NCBI GenBank assembly: GCA_030428385.1
Contig: JAUIDY010000028.1
Span: 1 to 55,504, forward strand
Length of the DNA: 55,504 nucleotides
Direction: 5' to 3'
Source: Rhodothermia bacterium
GTDB taxonomy: Bacteria > Bacteroidota > Rhodothermia > Rhodothermales > JAAAOL01
Shown here in pieces: positions 44,201-51,390 of the stretch. The translations under genes and the position numbers were made by a program. Within the stretch, counting starts at the first letter, position 1. The number at the start of each line of letters is the position of its first letter. Under the pieces are notes generated by a model. It searched no databases and had not been told where the DNA came from. It saw only the letters and a list, made by a program, of their open reading frames with translations.

Positions 44201-46253
44201 CAACGAAGACGCGGGTGAGCAAGGATTTCAGGTGGAACGCCTGAACGTGCTCTCGACGGGCTCTGTTGCCAGCGACCTGTTCTCCGGCGACACCTCGCCG
44301 CGCACCGAGCGCTACGAGAGCCGCCTCAATACCACCTTCCGGCCCAACCTGGAAAACATCGGCGCGCTCGACTGGATGACGTTGCAAGACGTGAGTTATA
44401 CCGCCATTTTCTCGTGGCGCAACGGTGCGCTGGGCAACAATACGGGGGCCACGGCAGGCACCAGCGTGGACCTGCGCACCGGCATCACCTTCCGTCCGGT
44501 CGAGTTCTGGCAAAAGTTTGGCTTCTACGAACGTATGGAAACCAAACAACGCGAAGAAGAATCCGCCAAACAGCAAGCGCGCCAGGCGCGACAACAAGAG
44601 CGCGCCGACCGCAAGCGGCAACGGGCCGAAGAACGCGAACAACGGCGTCAGCAAGAAGCCAACCAGGCCAGCGAGGAGGAAGCGCTGCAACGGAATACCG
44701 ACGATGAAGCGTTGGAGCCTGCACCCGATAACCAACCGGACGAAACGCCTTCCGAAGATCCAACGGAAGAAGCCCCAGCGGAAACCGATGGTGAAGCCGA
44801 AGAGGAGACAGAAGGGGAAGACACCGAAGCAGAGGAAGAAAGTGGTCCCAGCTTCCCCATCCCCCTTCCCAACCCGGTAAAAATAGCCCGACAGACATTT
44901 CTCGCATTTACCGGCATTCGCGACTTCTCCATCACCTACGCAAGCACCCGCAGCATCGACGCCACCAGTGTGGGGCGGCTGAATGATCAGAATGAGGCTG
45001 TCGTTAACTACAGCCTTTTTGATGCGCTTTTCCAGAATGAAGGGCCGTCGCTCGGCTACCGCTTTGGCTTCAACCAGGACATCGACAACCGCATCATCAC
45101 GGAGAATGTGCAGGTGAAAGACCTGCTGACCAATGGCCATCGGTTCCAGGCCCGTACGGCCATCAACCCCAGCCGCGCCCTGCGCGTGAGCCTGAACTGG
45201 ACGCTGGACTTTAACAACCGCGAGGATGTGACCTTCCGTAATGAGGACCTCGAAACGATTCGCACGGCGACCAGCAACGGCGACAACCGGGCGTCGGTGT
45301 GGGCCTTTGGTGCGAGTTATGAGCAACTCTTCGAGGAGCAGTTTCGCACGTTTGAACGCCTGCCCACCGGATCCAGTGAAGCCGGGGATGAGGTGGTCCT
45401 AACCGACGAGACCCTCACGGAAGACTTTCGCCAGGCCTACCTGCGCGGCTTCGGCCCCATCGATGGCAAAGGGTTAATCCCGTTCCCCATGCCCGGCTGG
45501 CAGATCACCTATTCGGGCATTGCCAACTGGCCCCTCTTCCGCACCATTGCCCAGAGCGCCTCGCTGCGGCATGGCTACAGCGCCGACTACAGCAACAGCT
45601 TCCGCTCTAACCTGGAGGCCGGACAGGAAGACGCGTTTGTGCTCGGCGGGCAATCCGTGGCCTATGTCCTACCCGACAACAGCATCGACGCGATCCGGCT
45701 CAACGAGCGGTATGCGCCCTTGCTGGGCCTCGATCTCAGCTTCAGGGGCAATATCCAGGCCTCGGTGGCGGTAAACAAGGGCAACACCTATTCCCTGAGT
45801 ACCACCACCGCCCAGATCCGCGAAGCCAAAACCAACGAAGTCACCCTGTCTACGTCCTACCAGCTCAACGGACTGACGCTGCCTTTCTTCGGCGGGAAAC
45901 GCCTGAACAACCAGATCGGCCTCAACCTTACCGCCTCGCTTGCCTCCAACGACGAGCGCACCCTGCTGCTACGCAACGCCCTCGATGCCGCCGCCTCCAA
46001 CGACCCCAACGTGATCGACGAAACCCCCGGTAACGCCGATGTCCCCACCGAGTTGGCGCGGTCAGACAACAACCAGGACGTCACCACCTCCACCTCGCGC
46101 TTGCTGCTCTCGCCCAAGATCTCCTACCGGTTCAGCAACCGCGTCTCCGCCGACTTCTTTATCCGGTACGAAAAGTTCAACGGCGACAGTCGCCTGCCGT
46201 CCAACACCTCCGTCAACGGCGGCTTCAACGTGCGCGTCAGCATCTCGAACTAA
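38232..46253 (+). CDS. sprA: SprA/Sov, giant outer-membrane translocon of the type IX secretion system
   Basis: SprA forms the very large beta-barrel through which T9SS cargos cross the outer membrane. From the ATG at 38232 (MFDPVRSHATRPLHTLLLLF) it is about 2673 residues; an ATG at 38172 adds 20 residues. After the signal come Asp/Thr-rich linker, LGVNIAVPGG, TVDLRVTGQADIRAGFDYRK, VTGRIGDKMRVDVNWDTNRD, and many amphipathic strand pairs through to the last strand GGFNVRVSISN. Paired SprA N-domain motifs recur (GVDYDLDERLGYITL; PGSVRVTSGGTPLVEGTDFV). An unusual insert of about 100 residues (2101-2203) is first Arg/Gln/Glu-rich, then strongly acidic. The two cargos in this window (15726-19952 and 48131-48985) carry matching type A sorting tails. 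Other T9SS genes are not in the window. Confidence 0.97.
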   Translation: MFDPVRSHATRPLHTLLLLFSGALLLALVLINSAARGSHPTPGLIQRYIAPSDTDSVAVDPDDALLLQGPPPSAPTPADVLATIADTTQADSLLSDSTLADTLAADTTWRARYYLRTRRDRPAASLFPRQRSPFSTELGPYWQHRLTQDSTGAFVAREQVGDEDVRVPVRVDADTYAEERMRVGVRRNWESLIAQQAQLREQQRQRGAGLGVNIAVPGGRQTAFSTIFGEPTVDLRVTGQADIRAGFDYRKSDQQALLTGNASQVDPDFKQDLRLGVTGRIGDKMRVDVNWDTNRDFDYQNQLKLQYTGYDDEILQNVEAGNVFLNTPSTLIRGGQSLFGIKSEFKVGGVRLTTVASTQKGQSSSLSLDGGAEATEFEKRPTQYDRRKHFFLGYYFRNRWEDAHLTNLENITLFDGFNRVAEVEVWKLVNNTGTEGNENERQVIAMVDLGEPPELLEQADSFTLPRLPSNTIDQYSDADIDQILVPNAGDFKNFLEGGSLPVPLTGSDYQQSSFRKLQRGVDYDLDERLGYITLRHTLNESEALAVAYRIETDAGIFTVGDLNLTGGGNNSQTSDRLVLKLLRPTNLPQPTENFNPAAWYLELRNIYQLSSSLKPTDLEVRIEYQPPGQRSTEKVADISGQQTLLQALGLDLANEQGAPSPDDQIDQFFIDFSNGFLIFPYLEPFGSRIRELVGDNQERIDQYVYDEVYTQKVSNAELVKELDVYRITGSFKGAVADFYDLRAYSGLVPGSVRVTSGGTPLVEGTDFVVNYEGGTLTITNPSYLTSGRDIEIEYEQNALFQLQTKTLLGARLDYELDERLGMGATVMRLSQQSASDKFRLGEEPIANTIWGVDGKLDLEPRWLTRVVDALPLLQTRAPSSLSITGEFAQLRPGHTQTTAFDRARDNLRDAGRDFSSDELGGISYIDDFEGFENTYTLMQPGAWRLSAPPAFLPVVDGDPTTNGADRDSLRTNWRGTMAWYSLNQGSIETLDQQGVNFTYDPLLRPDEVFRNRPPDEQVRTLQTLDLYYTPHERGPYNYNTRLDDFLASPEQSWGGIIQRLPENYSDFSLQNIEFLEFVFQVVDDDIDPDAKLYVDLGVISEEIIPDNALNQEDGLAFGEQTPLNQTVDWARLSTTNRNDIINIDEDSRRTEDVGLDGFASYPNNEFDPTVTEQNHFQAYLNALQNQNRAQLTAEQQRFLDREIAKAQADPSGDDFHFFGDNEYFSNGSFYPNGTTVQDRHTRYFPGMELNTIEAQSRLGSANDRRGNSRTPDTEDLNLNISIDSNNRYFEYALSLHPDSLQDDARPENINDFVVEQISQTDDGAWYLGRIPVQQFSQQIGGVEDFSQIESIRLWTMGHSKPVTLRFASLELVGSQWRASQDVAEEDLGLSPGPDPIDPDDDEPPMVPDDVRLSVSSINNFESTIYRVPPGAIVSQIRSVTSGEARSAREQALVLRAENLRPGQQRAVFRTYQGLDLLKYSNLRMFTHFDGVLGDGRKLEELASLEEARSKARLFIRLGANEVTDYYEYEQPLTPSSPLSGNPDSLWQVFVQPAGASNPIDLGSMNIELGTFNQLKFFRDENLGELPPDVVLWSNDPIAASSGLDSLVQTFAPPGSRVGIKGTPSLGRVNAIVIGIRNPDGSESILEDVTLWVNELRATGYDERKGYAALLNADLALADVARIKANFRTQSDGFGSLASTLDDRDQRDTQDWSVNTQFSLHKFIPERFGWQIPISFEVKSSTTTPRFDPNRGDVRVEELLTAIDASDLEQSEKEIRKDEIVEASQTHTTTRSFTGRVQKRGSRSRLLRNTVDGVSFNYSYSEASGRTPRLHTNDSWRWTSTLGYRLAVRRPRTVRPFGFLGDVPVVGVLGGLRFNYLPQSLNFTASANRRYSISQERVDPTRQGNSGLPELVEFDLRDTQAFGHNRRFTIQYEPFNFLNLSFDTNTDQSLDALGVDTLFTVIRVDSLGVEDILWLEDPSRDLDDAFSDGLINEDAGEQGFQVERLNVLSTGSVASDLFSGDTSPRTERYESRLNTTFRPNLENIGALDWMTLQDVSYTAIFSWRNGALGNNTGATAGTSVDLRTGITFRPVEFWQKFGFYERMETKQREEESAKQQARQARQQERADRKRQRAEEREQRRQQEANQASEEEALQRNTDDEALEPAPDNQPDETPSEDPTEEAPAETDGEAEEETEGEDTEAEEESGPSFPIPLPNPVKIARQTFLAFTGIRDFSITYASTRSIDATSVGRLNDQNEAVVNYSLFDALFQNEGPSLGYRFGFNQDIDNRIITENVQVKDLLTNGHRFQARTAINPSRALRVSLNWTLDFNNREDVTFRNEDLETIRTATSNGDNRASVWAFGASYEQLFEEQFRTFERLPTGSSEAGDEVVLTDETLTEDFRQAYLRGFGPIDGKGLIPFPMPGWQITYSGIANWPLFRTIAQSASLRHGYSADYSNSFRSNLEAGQEDAFVLGGQSVAYVLPDNSIDAIRLNERYAPLLGLDLSFRGNIQASVAVNKGNTYSLSTTTAQIREAKTNEVTLSTSYQLNGLTLPFFGGKRLNNQIGLNLTASLASNDERTLLLRNALDAAASNDPNVIDETPGNADVPTELARSDNNQDVTTSTSRLLLSPKISYRFSNRVSADFFIRYEKFNGDSRLPSNTSVNGGFNVRVSISN

Positions 46254-46290
46254 GAGATGAGGAACGGGGTTTGAGGAAGGAGACCTGTGA
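46254..46290 (+). repeat. GA-rich tract after sprA stop
   Basis: GAGATGAGGAACGGGG, then TTTGAGGAAGGAG, followed by GACCTGTGACCTGCTGACCT; the last words recur at 26550-26567. lipB starts 20 bp further on. Confidence 0.45.
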
Positions 46291-46310
46291 CCTGCTGACC
46301 TGAAGAACCC

Positions 46311-47075
46311 ATGGAACACGTCATCATCTGCCACTTGGGGCGCACGGCGTACGAGCCCGCCTGGGCCTTGCAGAAGCAACTTCAGGCACGGTTGATCGCG
46401 GATAAACGCAGCACCGCGCCGGTGGGACTACCGCACGTTATGCTGCTGGTGGAGCATCCGCCCGTCTACACGCTGGGCAAAAGCGGCGACGTGGCGCACC
46501 TGCTCGCCTCCGAGGCGACCCTAAAAGCGCGTGGTGCGACCTTTCACCGGATCGACCGGGGCGGCGACATCACTTACCACGGTCCGGGCCAGTTGGTGGG
46601 CTACCCGCTGCTGGACATCGACCGCTTTTTTACCGACATCCACCGCTACCTGCGCACACTCGAAGAAGTGATCATCCAGACCTGCGCCGACTACGACGTA
46701 CAGGGCCGCCGCGTGGAAGGGCGCACGGGCGTGTGGGTCGGCCCAGATGCCCACGGCCCCGAACGCAAGATCTGCGCCTTCGGCATCCGGTGCAGCCGCT
46801 GGGTAACCATGCACGGCTTCGCGTTTAACCTCAACACCCGCCTGGCCGATTTCGACGCCATTGTCCCGTGCGGCATCACCGACCGGGGCGTGACATCGCT
46901 GGCACAGGAACTTGGTCATCCCATCGACGAAGCGGCCGTCCGGACCCGCGTGCACCACCATTTTGCCTCGCAATTCAACGCGGAGGTGACGCCCCTGGCT
47001 GAAAACGACGCTCAGGACTTCATTGAACACGTTCTTCACACCCCCGATACCGATCTGTTGCCCTCTGCGCCTTAG
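46311..47075 (+). CDS. lipB: lipoyl(octanoyl) transferase
   Basis: Moves octanoate from acyl carrier protein to the lipoyl domains of 2-oxoacid dehydrogenases and GcvH, the first step of lipoate synthesis. The 254-residue protein shows [15 protein letters not shown], the family signature [17 protein letters not shown], the catalytic K153 in [20 protein letters not shown], and the thioester-forming C187 in [13 protein letters not shown]. The C-terminus extends about 25 residues past the core. It begins 57 bp after sprA on the same strand and is followed closely by a small acidic protein gene. LipA is not in the window. Confidence 0.96.
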   Translation: MEHVIICHLGRTAYEPAWALQKQLQARLIADKRSTAPVGLPHVMLLVEHPPVYTLGKSGDVAHLLASEATLKARGATFHRIDRGGDITYHGPGQLVGYPLLDIDRFFTDIHRYLRTLEEVIIQTCADYDVQGRRVEGRTGVWVGPDAHGPERKICAFGIRCSRWVTMHGFAFNLNTRLADFDAIVPCGITDRGVTSLAQELGHPIDEAAVRTRVHHHFASQFNAEVTPLAENDAQDFIEHVLHTPDTDLLPSAP

Positions 47076-47162
47076 CCGATGGAACCGTTCGCCGTTTGCG
47101 CGGTGCGAGAGAACGATCTGATCCACCCTGCTCCCTACCCTCCGCCACTGACCTTGCCTGCG

Positions 47163-47522
47163 ATGAACTCGTTTGACCTGACGCTTTTTGCTCGCCAACT
47201 CATTGCCGAAACGCTGTTCTATGACGAAGAGTTTGGGGCGCTGGGCAACCTGAGCCTCGTTGACCCCGACGCCAAGCGCGAACGCTTTATCGCCTCGTAT
47301 ATGCCCGATGACGGGGTGTTTGTTATCGAGGAAGCGACCGACTGGGAAGATCCACCCGCAGACGAAGATGACGAGATCGGCTATAGCCTCGCCGTGGACT
47401 CCAACGAGCATGGCACCTATGAAACGCCGGAAGAAGCCGCTGACGCGGTGCTTCAGCTTGCCCAGGAGCATGGCCTCTTCCCCAGCGTGACGCTGCTCTT
47501 CGAAGAGGACGAGTTGATTTAA
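47163..47522 (+). CDS. small acidic hypothetical protein
   Basis: A soluble 119-residue protein from the ATG at 47163 (MNSFDLTLFARQLIAETLFY). It is rich in Asp and Glu (DWEDPPADEDDEIG, LLFEEDELI), with helices at both ends and no signal or membrane segment. I do not recognise a family. A longer frame from 47079 adds 28 Pro-rich residues and is unlikely. It follows lipB by 87 bp on the same strand and faces the DUF423 gene with only 4 bp between stops. Confidence 0.72.
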   Translation: MNSFDLTLFARQLIAETLFYDEEFGALGNLSLVDPDAKRERFIASYMPDDGVFVIEEATDWEDPPADEDDEIGYSLAVDSNEHGTYETPEEAADAVLQLAQEHGLFPSVTLLFEEDELI

Positions 47523-47526
47523 CGGC

Positions 47527-47904
47527 TTAGCCGACGCCTTTCCACACGCGCCACGCAAGCAGCACCCAGCCAGTGATAAACGCGACGCCGCCCAGCGGCG
47601 TGATGGCACCGAGCCAGCCTGTGTCGGTGAGGACGAGCAGATACAGGCTGCCGGAGAAAAGCACAGTCCCCGCAACGAAGCACCACCCGGCCACCCGCAC
47701 CGTTGCATGTGGTCCTTCCGACGCAATCCAGCCGACAGCCAACAGCGCCAGCGCGTGGTACATCTGGTAGCGGGCCGCCGTCTCGAAGGTTTGCAAACGA
47801 TCCGCTGTGACCTGGCCTTCGAGCCCGTGGGCCCCAAACGCCCCCAGGGCCACCGCCAACCCTGCCGACACGGCACCGAGGAAAAGAAAAAGACGCGCCA
47901 TCAC
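47527..47904 (-). CDS. DUF423 membrane protein
   Basis: A 125-residue inner-membrane protein with four spans. It matches the YwdK/YgdD family: the N-terminal span ends in ALGAFGAHGLEG, followed by LQTFETAARYQMYHALALL, then FVAGTVLFSGSLYLLVLTD and ITPLGGVAFITGWVLLAW. The GAFGAHG and YQMYHALA motifs are the diagnostic parts. The role of the family is not established. It converges on the small acidic protein gene; upstream is a repeat element. Confidence 0.93.
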   Translation of the reverse strand: MMARLFLFLGAVSAGLAVALGAFGAHGLEGQVTADRLQTFETAARYQMYHALALLAVGWIASEGPHATVRVAGWCFVAGTVLFSGSLYLLVLTDTGWLGAITPLGGVAFITGWVLLAWRVWKGVG

Positions 47905-47956
47905 CGTTCTCCAGATTTTACATGGACAGCTTGGTACACAACAAAACGTTTTTTCT

Positions 47957-48044
47957 TGTCATCTCGACGACCATAGGGAGGAGAGATCTCCCCCGTTTGC
48001 GTTAATTCTAGCGTAGGAGAACTCTCACATGCGTTCGAGATGAC
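47957..48044. repeat. GTCATCTCGA-bounded inverted-repeat element
   Basis: 88 bp with perfect 10-bp terminal inverted repeats (GTCATCTCGA / TCGAGATGAC) and inner partners GGAGAGATCT / AGAACTCTC. Related to 2947-3141. It contains no coding sequence and resembles a small MITE or REP-type unit. Confidence 0.7.
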
Positions 48045-48130
48045 ACGTTTCCAGGTTGTGTCGTGTACAGAGCATGGACGTCAAGGTACGCGCTCCGTGA
48101 GTTTGGCAGGTGGAGAATCGGGGAATCTGC

Positions 48131-48985
48131 TCAGCGCACCACCAACAGCGAGCGCGTGGCGCGGGCAAAAGGTGTGCGGAGGGTATAAAAATACGTCCCG
48201 GCTGCCAGATCGCGGGTGTCGACTAAGAGTTGCTGTCTCCCAATTGGCTGTACCCCTGCGTCCACGGTCCAGACGATGCGCCCCTGCCCATCCGAAAGCA
48301 CCAGCGACACAAGTGCGGGCTGCTTGAGTTCATACGAAATGGTGGCCTGGATGGATGACGGATTGGGATACGCCGGGCGGAGCGTAAATACAGGCGTCAC
48401 GGTCTCCTCAAAACCCAGGCTCGGGTCGGGCTCGATGGTGCGCTGGGTGGTGTAAATCTGATCGCCGGAACTGGCGCCATTGCCGTTGGATGCGTTGCCT
48501 GCTGCGTAAATTGTCACGGGGCCGATGTTCTCTGCAGGCGGAATCCACCGGATCGTCCACTCGGCAATATCCACGTGAAAGGTACCGGGCGAACGGTGGG
48601 TAACGTAGAAGTTGGCCGGGCTGGCAAACCGCATGGTGTTGGTGTCGAGGAGTTCGAACTGCCCGGCGAAGGTATTCTCACTATTGCGCACGGTCGCCTG
48701 AAACCCGAAGCGGGTGGTGCCTTCCTGTGCCAGGCGGATGGTGAACTCCAGCGGCTGCCCCGGCGCATAACCGGTGGGAGCCTCGATGGACAGCACGCCT
48801 GGCCCCGTGTTCAGGTTGCTCATGCCGCCGGTGGCATCCGTGTGACAGGTACTCCCTGCCCCACACGTCGCATCGCCTGGTGCACCGGTGCGCGCCGGGA
48901 ATGCGCCCCCCCCATTCGTAAGCGCCATCATGGGATACAGCCATCCCGCCCCAACAAGCAACACCGCGAGCAACAACCGTTTCAT
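48131..48985 (-). CDS. T9SS cargo with choice-of-anchor-V domain
   Basis: A 284-residue exported protein. The signal peptide is MKRLLLAVLLVGAGWLYPMM to ALT; the body (about 20-190) is a Reelin-like/choice-of-anchor-V beta domain recognised by GGAFPARTGAPGDATC, CHTDATGG, a hydrophobic AEWTIRWIPP strand and VTIYAAGNASNGNG. In this family the N-terminal GAPG...C..CH element looks like a haem-binding CxxCH; here spacing is C-x5-CH (CGAGSTCH). The last 85 residues are a type A sorting tail starting at PAYPNPSS and ending LAAGTYFYTLRTP...SLLVVR. It should leave the cell through SprA. Purine-rich AAGGAGG lies only 2 bp before the ATG, an unusually tight spacing. Confidence 0.88.
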   Translation of the reverse strand: MKRLLLAVLLVGAGWLYPMMALTNGGGAFPARTGAPGDATCGAGSTCHTDATGGMSNLNTGPGVLSIEAPTGYAPGQPLEFTIRLAQEGTTRFGFQATVRNSENTFAGQFELLDTNTMRFASPANFYVTHRSPGTFHVDIAEWTIRWIPPAENIGPVTIYAAGNASNGNGASSGDQIYTTQRTIEPDPSLGFEETVTPVFTLRPAYPNPSSIQATISYELKQPALVSLVLSDGQGRIVWTVDAGVQPIGRQQLLVDTRDLAAGTYFYTLRTPFARATRSLLVVR

Positions 48986-49122
48986 ATCCTCCTTCGTTGA
49001 TCGTGCAATCCGTATTTCTTAAGACGCGTCCATCCCTGAAAGTCGTCACAAGGTCCCAAAAGAAAACGGACAAGATGCGGCAAGCTCCTGTCCGTTGTAT
49101 CGCACTTTTGTGACAAACCCTG

Positions 49123-49680
49123 CTAGCGGGTCTCTTCCTCCGGCCTCCGAATCTCGAACGTGACCGGGAAATCGTTGAGCTTGAGCGTATAGCTGCCCGG
49201 TCCGTACTGCCCATCCAGCATCAGATAAAACCGGTACGGTCGCCGTACGGCGGCGCAGACTTCGCCGCGTGGTTTCCGCATGGCCAGCACCACCGAAACA
49301 ATGTTGCCCGCCCGCTCCTGCGACACCTCGTGCAACATGGAGCACGCATCAGGGAAAGAGCCTTTGATCAACAACTCAACCGGCGTCTGCGGATTCGTCG
49401 GCGAGGTGGTTTCGTCAAACGGGGCCGGACGCACGTGCACGGTATCGAACAGCGCCGGGTAGTAAAAATAGACGTTCCCCGAATCGGCCGGTGTGACGGC
49501 AATGGTCTGGCGGCCCTCTGGGCCCTGCCCATCAAAGCGGTGCCCAAACTGCTCATCCGGCGGCACCTCATCGGGCGGACGCGCTGCAAAACAGCCCGTC
49601 AGCCCTACCAGCAGGCCAAGCACCAAAAGGCCTCGAAAACAGCGAACCTGGCGTCGAGCAGGTCGGGATGGTTGTATCAT
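49123..49680 (-). CDS. hypothetical lipoprotein
   Basis: A 185-residue protein with a basic N-terminus (MIQPSRPARRQVRCFRG) and a lipoprotein signal ending LVGLTGCFAA. After a Pro/Asp linker it has an all-beta-looking domain: TIAVTPADSGNVYFYYPALF, VELLIKGSFPDACSMLHEVS, then YRFYLMLDGQYGPGSYTLKL and a last strand DFPVTFEIR. Two Cys (in PDACSM and EVCAAV) could form a disulfide. I do not recognise a named family. It starts 19 bp after rsfS on the same strand and so is probably the last gene of that operon. Confidence 0.78.
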   Translation of the reverse strand: MIQPSRPARRQVRCFRGLLVLGLLVGLTGCFAARPPDEVPPDEQFGHRFDGQGPEGRQTIAVTPADSGNVYFYYPALFDTVHVRPAPFDETTSPTNPQTPVELLIKGSFPDACSMLHEVSQERAGNIVSVVLAMRKPRGEVCAAVRRPYRFYLMLDGQYGPGSYTLKLNDFPVTFEIRRPEEETR

Positions 49681-49699
49681 TGCTTTTCAGAAAATCGGA

Positions 49700-50155
49700 T
49701 CAGGCCGAGGCCGCTTTTAACAGTTCGACGACAGCCGCCGACCCGGCATCGTCAGGCACCTGTTCCGACGGTGCATCACCCCAGAGCCGCTCGAGGTCAT
49801 AAAAGGCCCGCTTCTCTCCATCGAAGACATGCACCACCAGGTCAACATAGTCGAGCAAGACCCACTGCCGATGCTCGCGTCCTTCAATGTGCCACGGCTT
49901 CTCCTGGCATTGCACCCGGATGCGCTCCTCGACGGCTTCCATAATTGCCTTCACTTGCAAATCCGAGTCGCCCGTACACACCACAAAATAATCAGCCACG
50001 CCGCTGATCTCGCGTAGATCCATCACCACGATGTCCCGCGCTTTTTTCTCAAGCGCGGCGTCGACCGCATGGGCAGCAAGTTCCTGGACGGGTGTGGGGG
50101 TGGTGCGTTGTTTTTTCTGAGGTTGCAGAGAGGCTACATCTTGGGTTGCAGGCAT
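49700..50155 (-). CDS. rsfS: ribosome silencing factor RsfS
   Basis: Binds ribosomal protein L14 and blocks joining of the subunits when nutrients are short. The 151-residue protein has a Gln/Thr/Pro-rich N-terminal extension of about 22 residues, then the DUF143 core: AVDAALEKKARDIVVMDLRE, GVADYFVVCTGDSDLQVKAI, the highly conserved EKPWHIEGREHRQWVLLDY and VDLVVHVFDGEKRAFYDLER. The C-terminal tail of about 20 residues is variable. It lies between a LytR_C gene upstream and a lipoprotein gene downstream on the same strand, an arrangement often met in this phylum for the first pair. Confidence 0.96.
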   Translation of the reverse strand: MPATQDVASLQPQKKQRTTPTPVQELAAHAVDAALEKKARDIVVMDLREISGVADYFVVCTGDSDLQVKAIMEAVEERIRVQCQEKPWHIEGREHRQWVLLDYVDLVVHVFDGEKRAFYDLERLWGDAPSEQVPDDAGSAAVVELLKAASA

Positions 50156-50195
50156 AGGCTTCGAATACGCATTCGGGGTAGGTTATTGAGAACAA

Positions 50196-50223
50196 CAAGT
50201 ATAGAGCGGGTACGCACAGCAAA
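50196..50223 (-). promoter_or_regulatory. possible promoter upstream of rsfS
   Basis: Minus strand reads TTTG, 16 bp, TATACTTG, close to the Bacteroidota pattern TTTG...TAnnTTTG (one mismatch, spacing slightly short). It ends 40 bp before the rsfS ATG. Confidence 0.35.
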
Positions 50224-50238
50224 GCCGTACGCTCCCGG

Positions 50239-50697
50239 TTACTCACGAAACGGGGGTAACGTTACATAATCGCGCCCGATAATGACGGACGCGTCGAGGT
50301 AATATTCGGGGCGAATCTCTTGGACCACCCGGTCTTCGGTTAGTCCAAGCGCCAGCGCCACTTTCTTCGCACTTTCCGGATCACCGACGCGGTCGATCAC
50401 GCGGGTGTGGACTTCGTCAAACGATGTGTGATCGCCCATTTCTACCACGTCGAAGCCCGCCTCGCGCAAAAACTGGGTCATTTCTCCCGCCAGCCCGTCT
50501 TCGCCACACCCATTGCGCACCTCGATCTGGATGATGTCGCCCACCAACCCGGCTGGGTTGGCTTCACGGGCCGGATCGGTGCGGGGCAGGAAGCTGCGGG
50601 TGGCCAACGCATAGAGCAATACCAGCACAACCAGCCCCAGCGCGACGAGCGCGACGTTCATCAGGGCGTTGGTCCAGCCGGATTGCGCTTTACTCAT
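50239..50697 (-). CDS. LytR C-terminal domain protein
   Basis: A 152-residue single-span envelope protein. The N-terminal membrane helix (ALMNVALVALGLVVLVLLYA) is followed by a LytR_C domain outside the cytoplasm: IQIEVRNGCGEDGLAGEMTQ, LREAGFDVVEMGDH, TRVIDRVGDPESAKKVALAL and the final ASVIIGRDY. Unlike LytR itself there is no LCP catalytic domain, so it is unlikely to attach polymers to the wall. In Bacteroidota and relatives it is usually encoded beside rsfS, as here (83-bp gap). Role unknown. Confidence 0.9.
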   Translation of the reverse strand: MSKAQSGWTNALMNVALVALGLVVLVLLYALATRSFLPRTDPAREANPAGLVGDIIQIEVRNGCGEDGLAGEMTQFLREAGFDVVEMGDHTSFDEVHTRVIDRVGDPESAKKVALALGLTEDRVVQEIRPEYYLDASVIIGRDYVTLPPFRE

Positions 50698-50730
50698 TCA
50701 GCCAGCGTTGGGTTACAGGGAGGTACCATG

Positions 50731-50768
50731 AAAAAGCGCGGCACCCCTTGTTGCAGGCGTGCCGCGCT
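50731..50768 (-). terminator. Rho-independent terminator
   Basis: Minus strand: 10-bp perfect stem AGCGCGGCAC / GTGCCGCGCT followed by TTTTT. It ends transcription of the Tyr/Gly-rich protein gene (stop at 50793) ahead of the LytR_C gene. Confidence 0.85.
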
Positions 50769-50792
50769 GAATATTATGGGGTGCTGATGCGA

Positions 50793-51356
50793 TTAGCGAA
50801 CATCTTTCCAGAACAGTCGGTCTGCGGAAGCACCGTAGCTATCGTAGCCGAAACGGTCATACCCAAACGGGCTGTAGCCGTAGCCATGATAGCCGTAGGG
50901 ACTCATGTACGAGCCGTACGGGCTTTGCTGCACCCGGATGTGGAACAACATGTTCTCCTTGGGGCGGTAGGCGATTTCCGCATTGCGCAGGAACAACCGT
51001 CCATTTTCGATGCCGCCTTCATCACCGAGTGCATTGCCCCCAAACGGCGAAAACGCAAAGCTCACATCGGCGCGGGCTGCGAGTTTGTCGCTAAACTGCC
51101 ATGCAAGGGTGTTCGTGTAAGCTCCCATTGAATAGCTGTTGCCGCCGCCAAAAGAGCCCATCGACATCTCGTAGGAATGGCTCATCTGAAAATGCGCCGG
51201 GCTAAACAACTTGTTCAGCGAAAAGGCCGCACCGCCCGTATCGTACAGTTGCGTCGGGGCTTTGGCGGTTTGCACATCGCCGCGCATCTGCGCCTGGGCA
51301 GGCGTCACGAAAGCGAGGCAGGCCACCAAACAAAGGAAAGCCAAAATCTTGCGCAT
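50793..51356 (-). CDS. exported hypothetical protein with Tyr/Gly-rich tail
   Basis: From the ATG at 51356 (MRKILAFLCLVACLAFVTPA, cleavage near AQAQ) this is a 187-residue secreted or outer-membrane-associated protein. The middle has alternating amphipathic strands (FQMSHSYEMSMGSFGGGNSY, NTLAWQFSDKLAARADVSFA, NAEIAYRPKENMLFHIRVQQ) like a small beta-barrel or envelope protein. The last 40 residues are low complexity: SPYGSYMSPYGYHGYGYSPF, then GYDRFGYDSYG, with about ten Tyr. It has its own near-perfect promoter and a strong terminator, so it is a single-gene unit likely to be well expressed. No family recognised. Confidence 0.82.
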   Translation of the reverse strand: MRKILAFLCLVACLAFVTPAQAQMRGDVQTAKAPTQLYDTGGAAFSLNKLFSPAHFQMSHSYEMSMGSFGGGNSYSMGAYTNTLAWQFSDKLAARADVSFAFSPFGGNALGDEGGIENGRLFLRNAEIAYRPKENMLFHIRVQQSPYGSYMSPYGYHGYGYSPFGYDRFGYDSYGASADRLFWKDVR

Positions 51357-51390
51357 GGCATTAAAATTTCGATTACAAAAGGGTAGAGGT

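Noticed and set aside
46521-47876. 451-codon minus-strand frame across lipB and its neighbour
   Set aside because: Overlaps two real genes on the other strand and starts inside DUF423; no recognisable fold.
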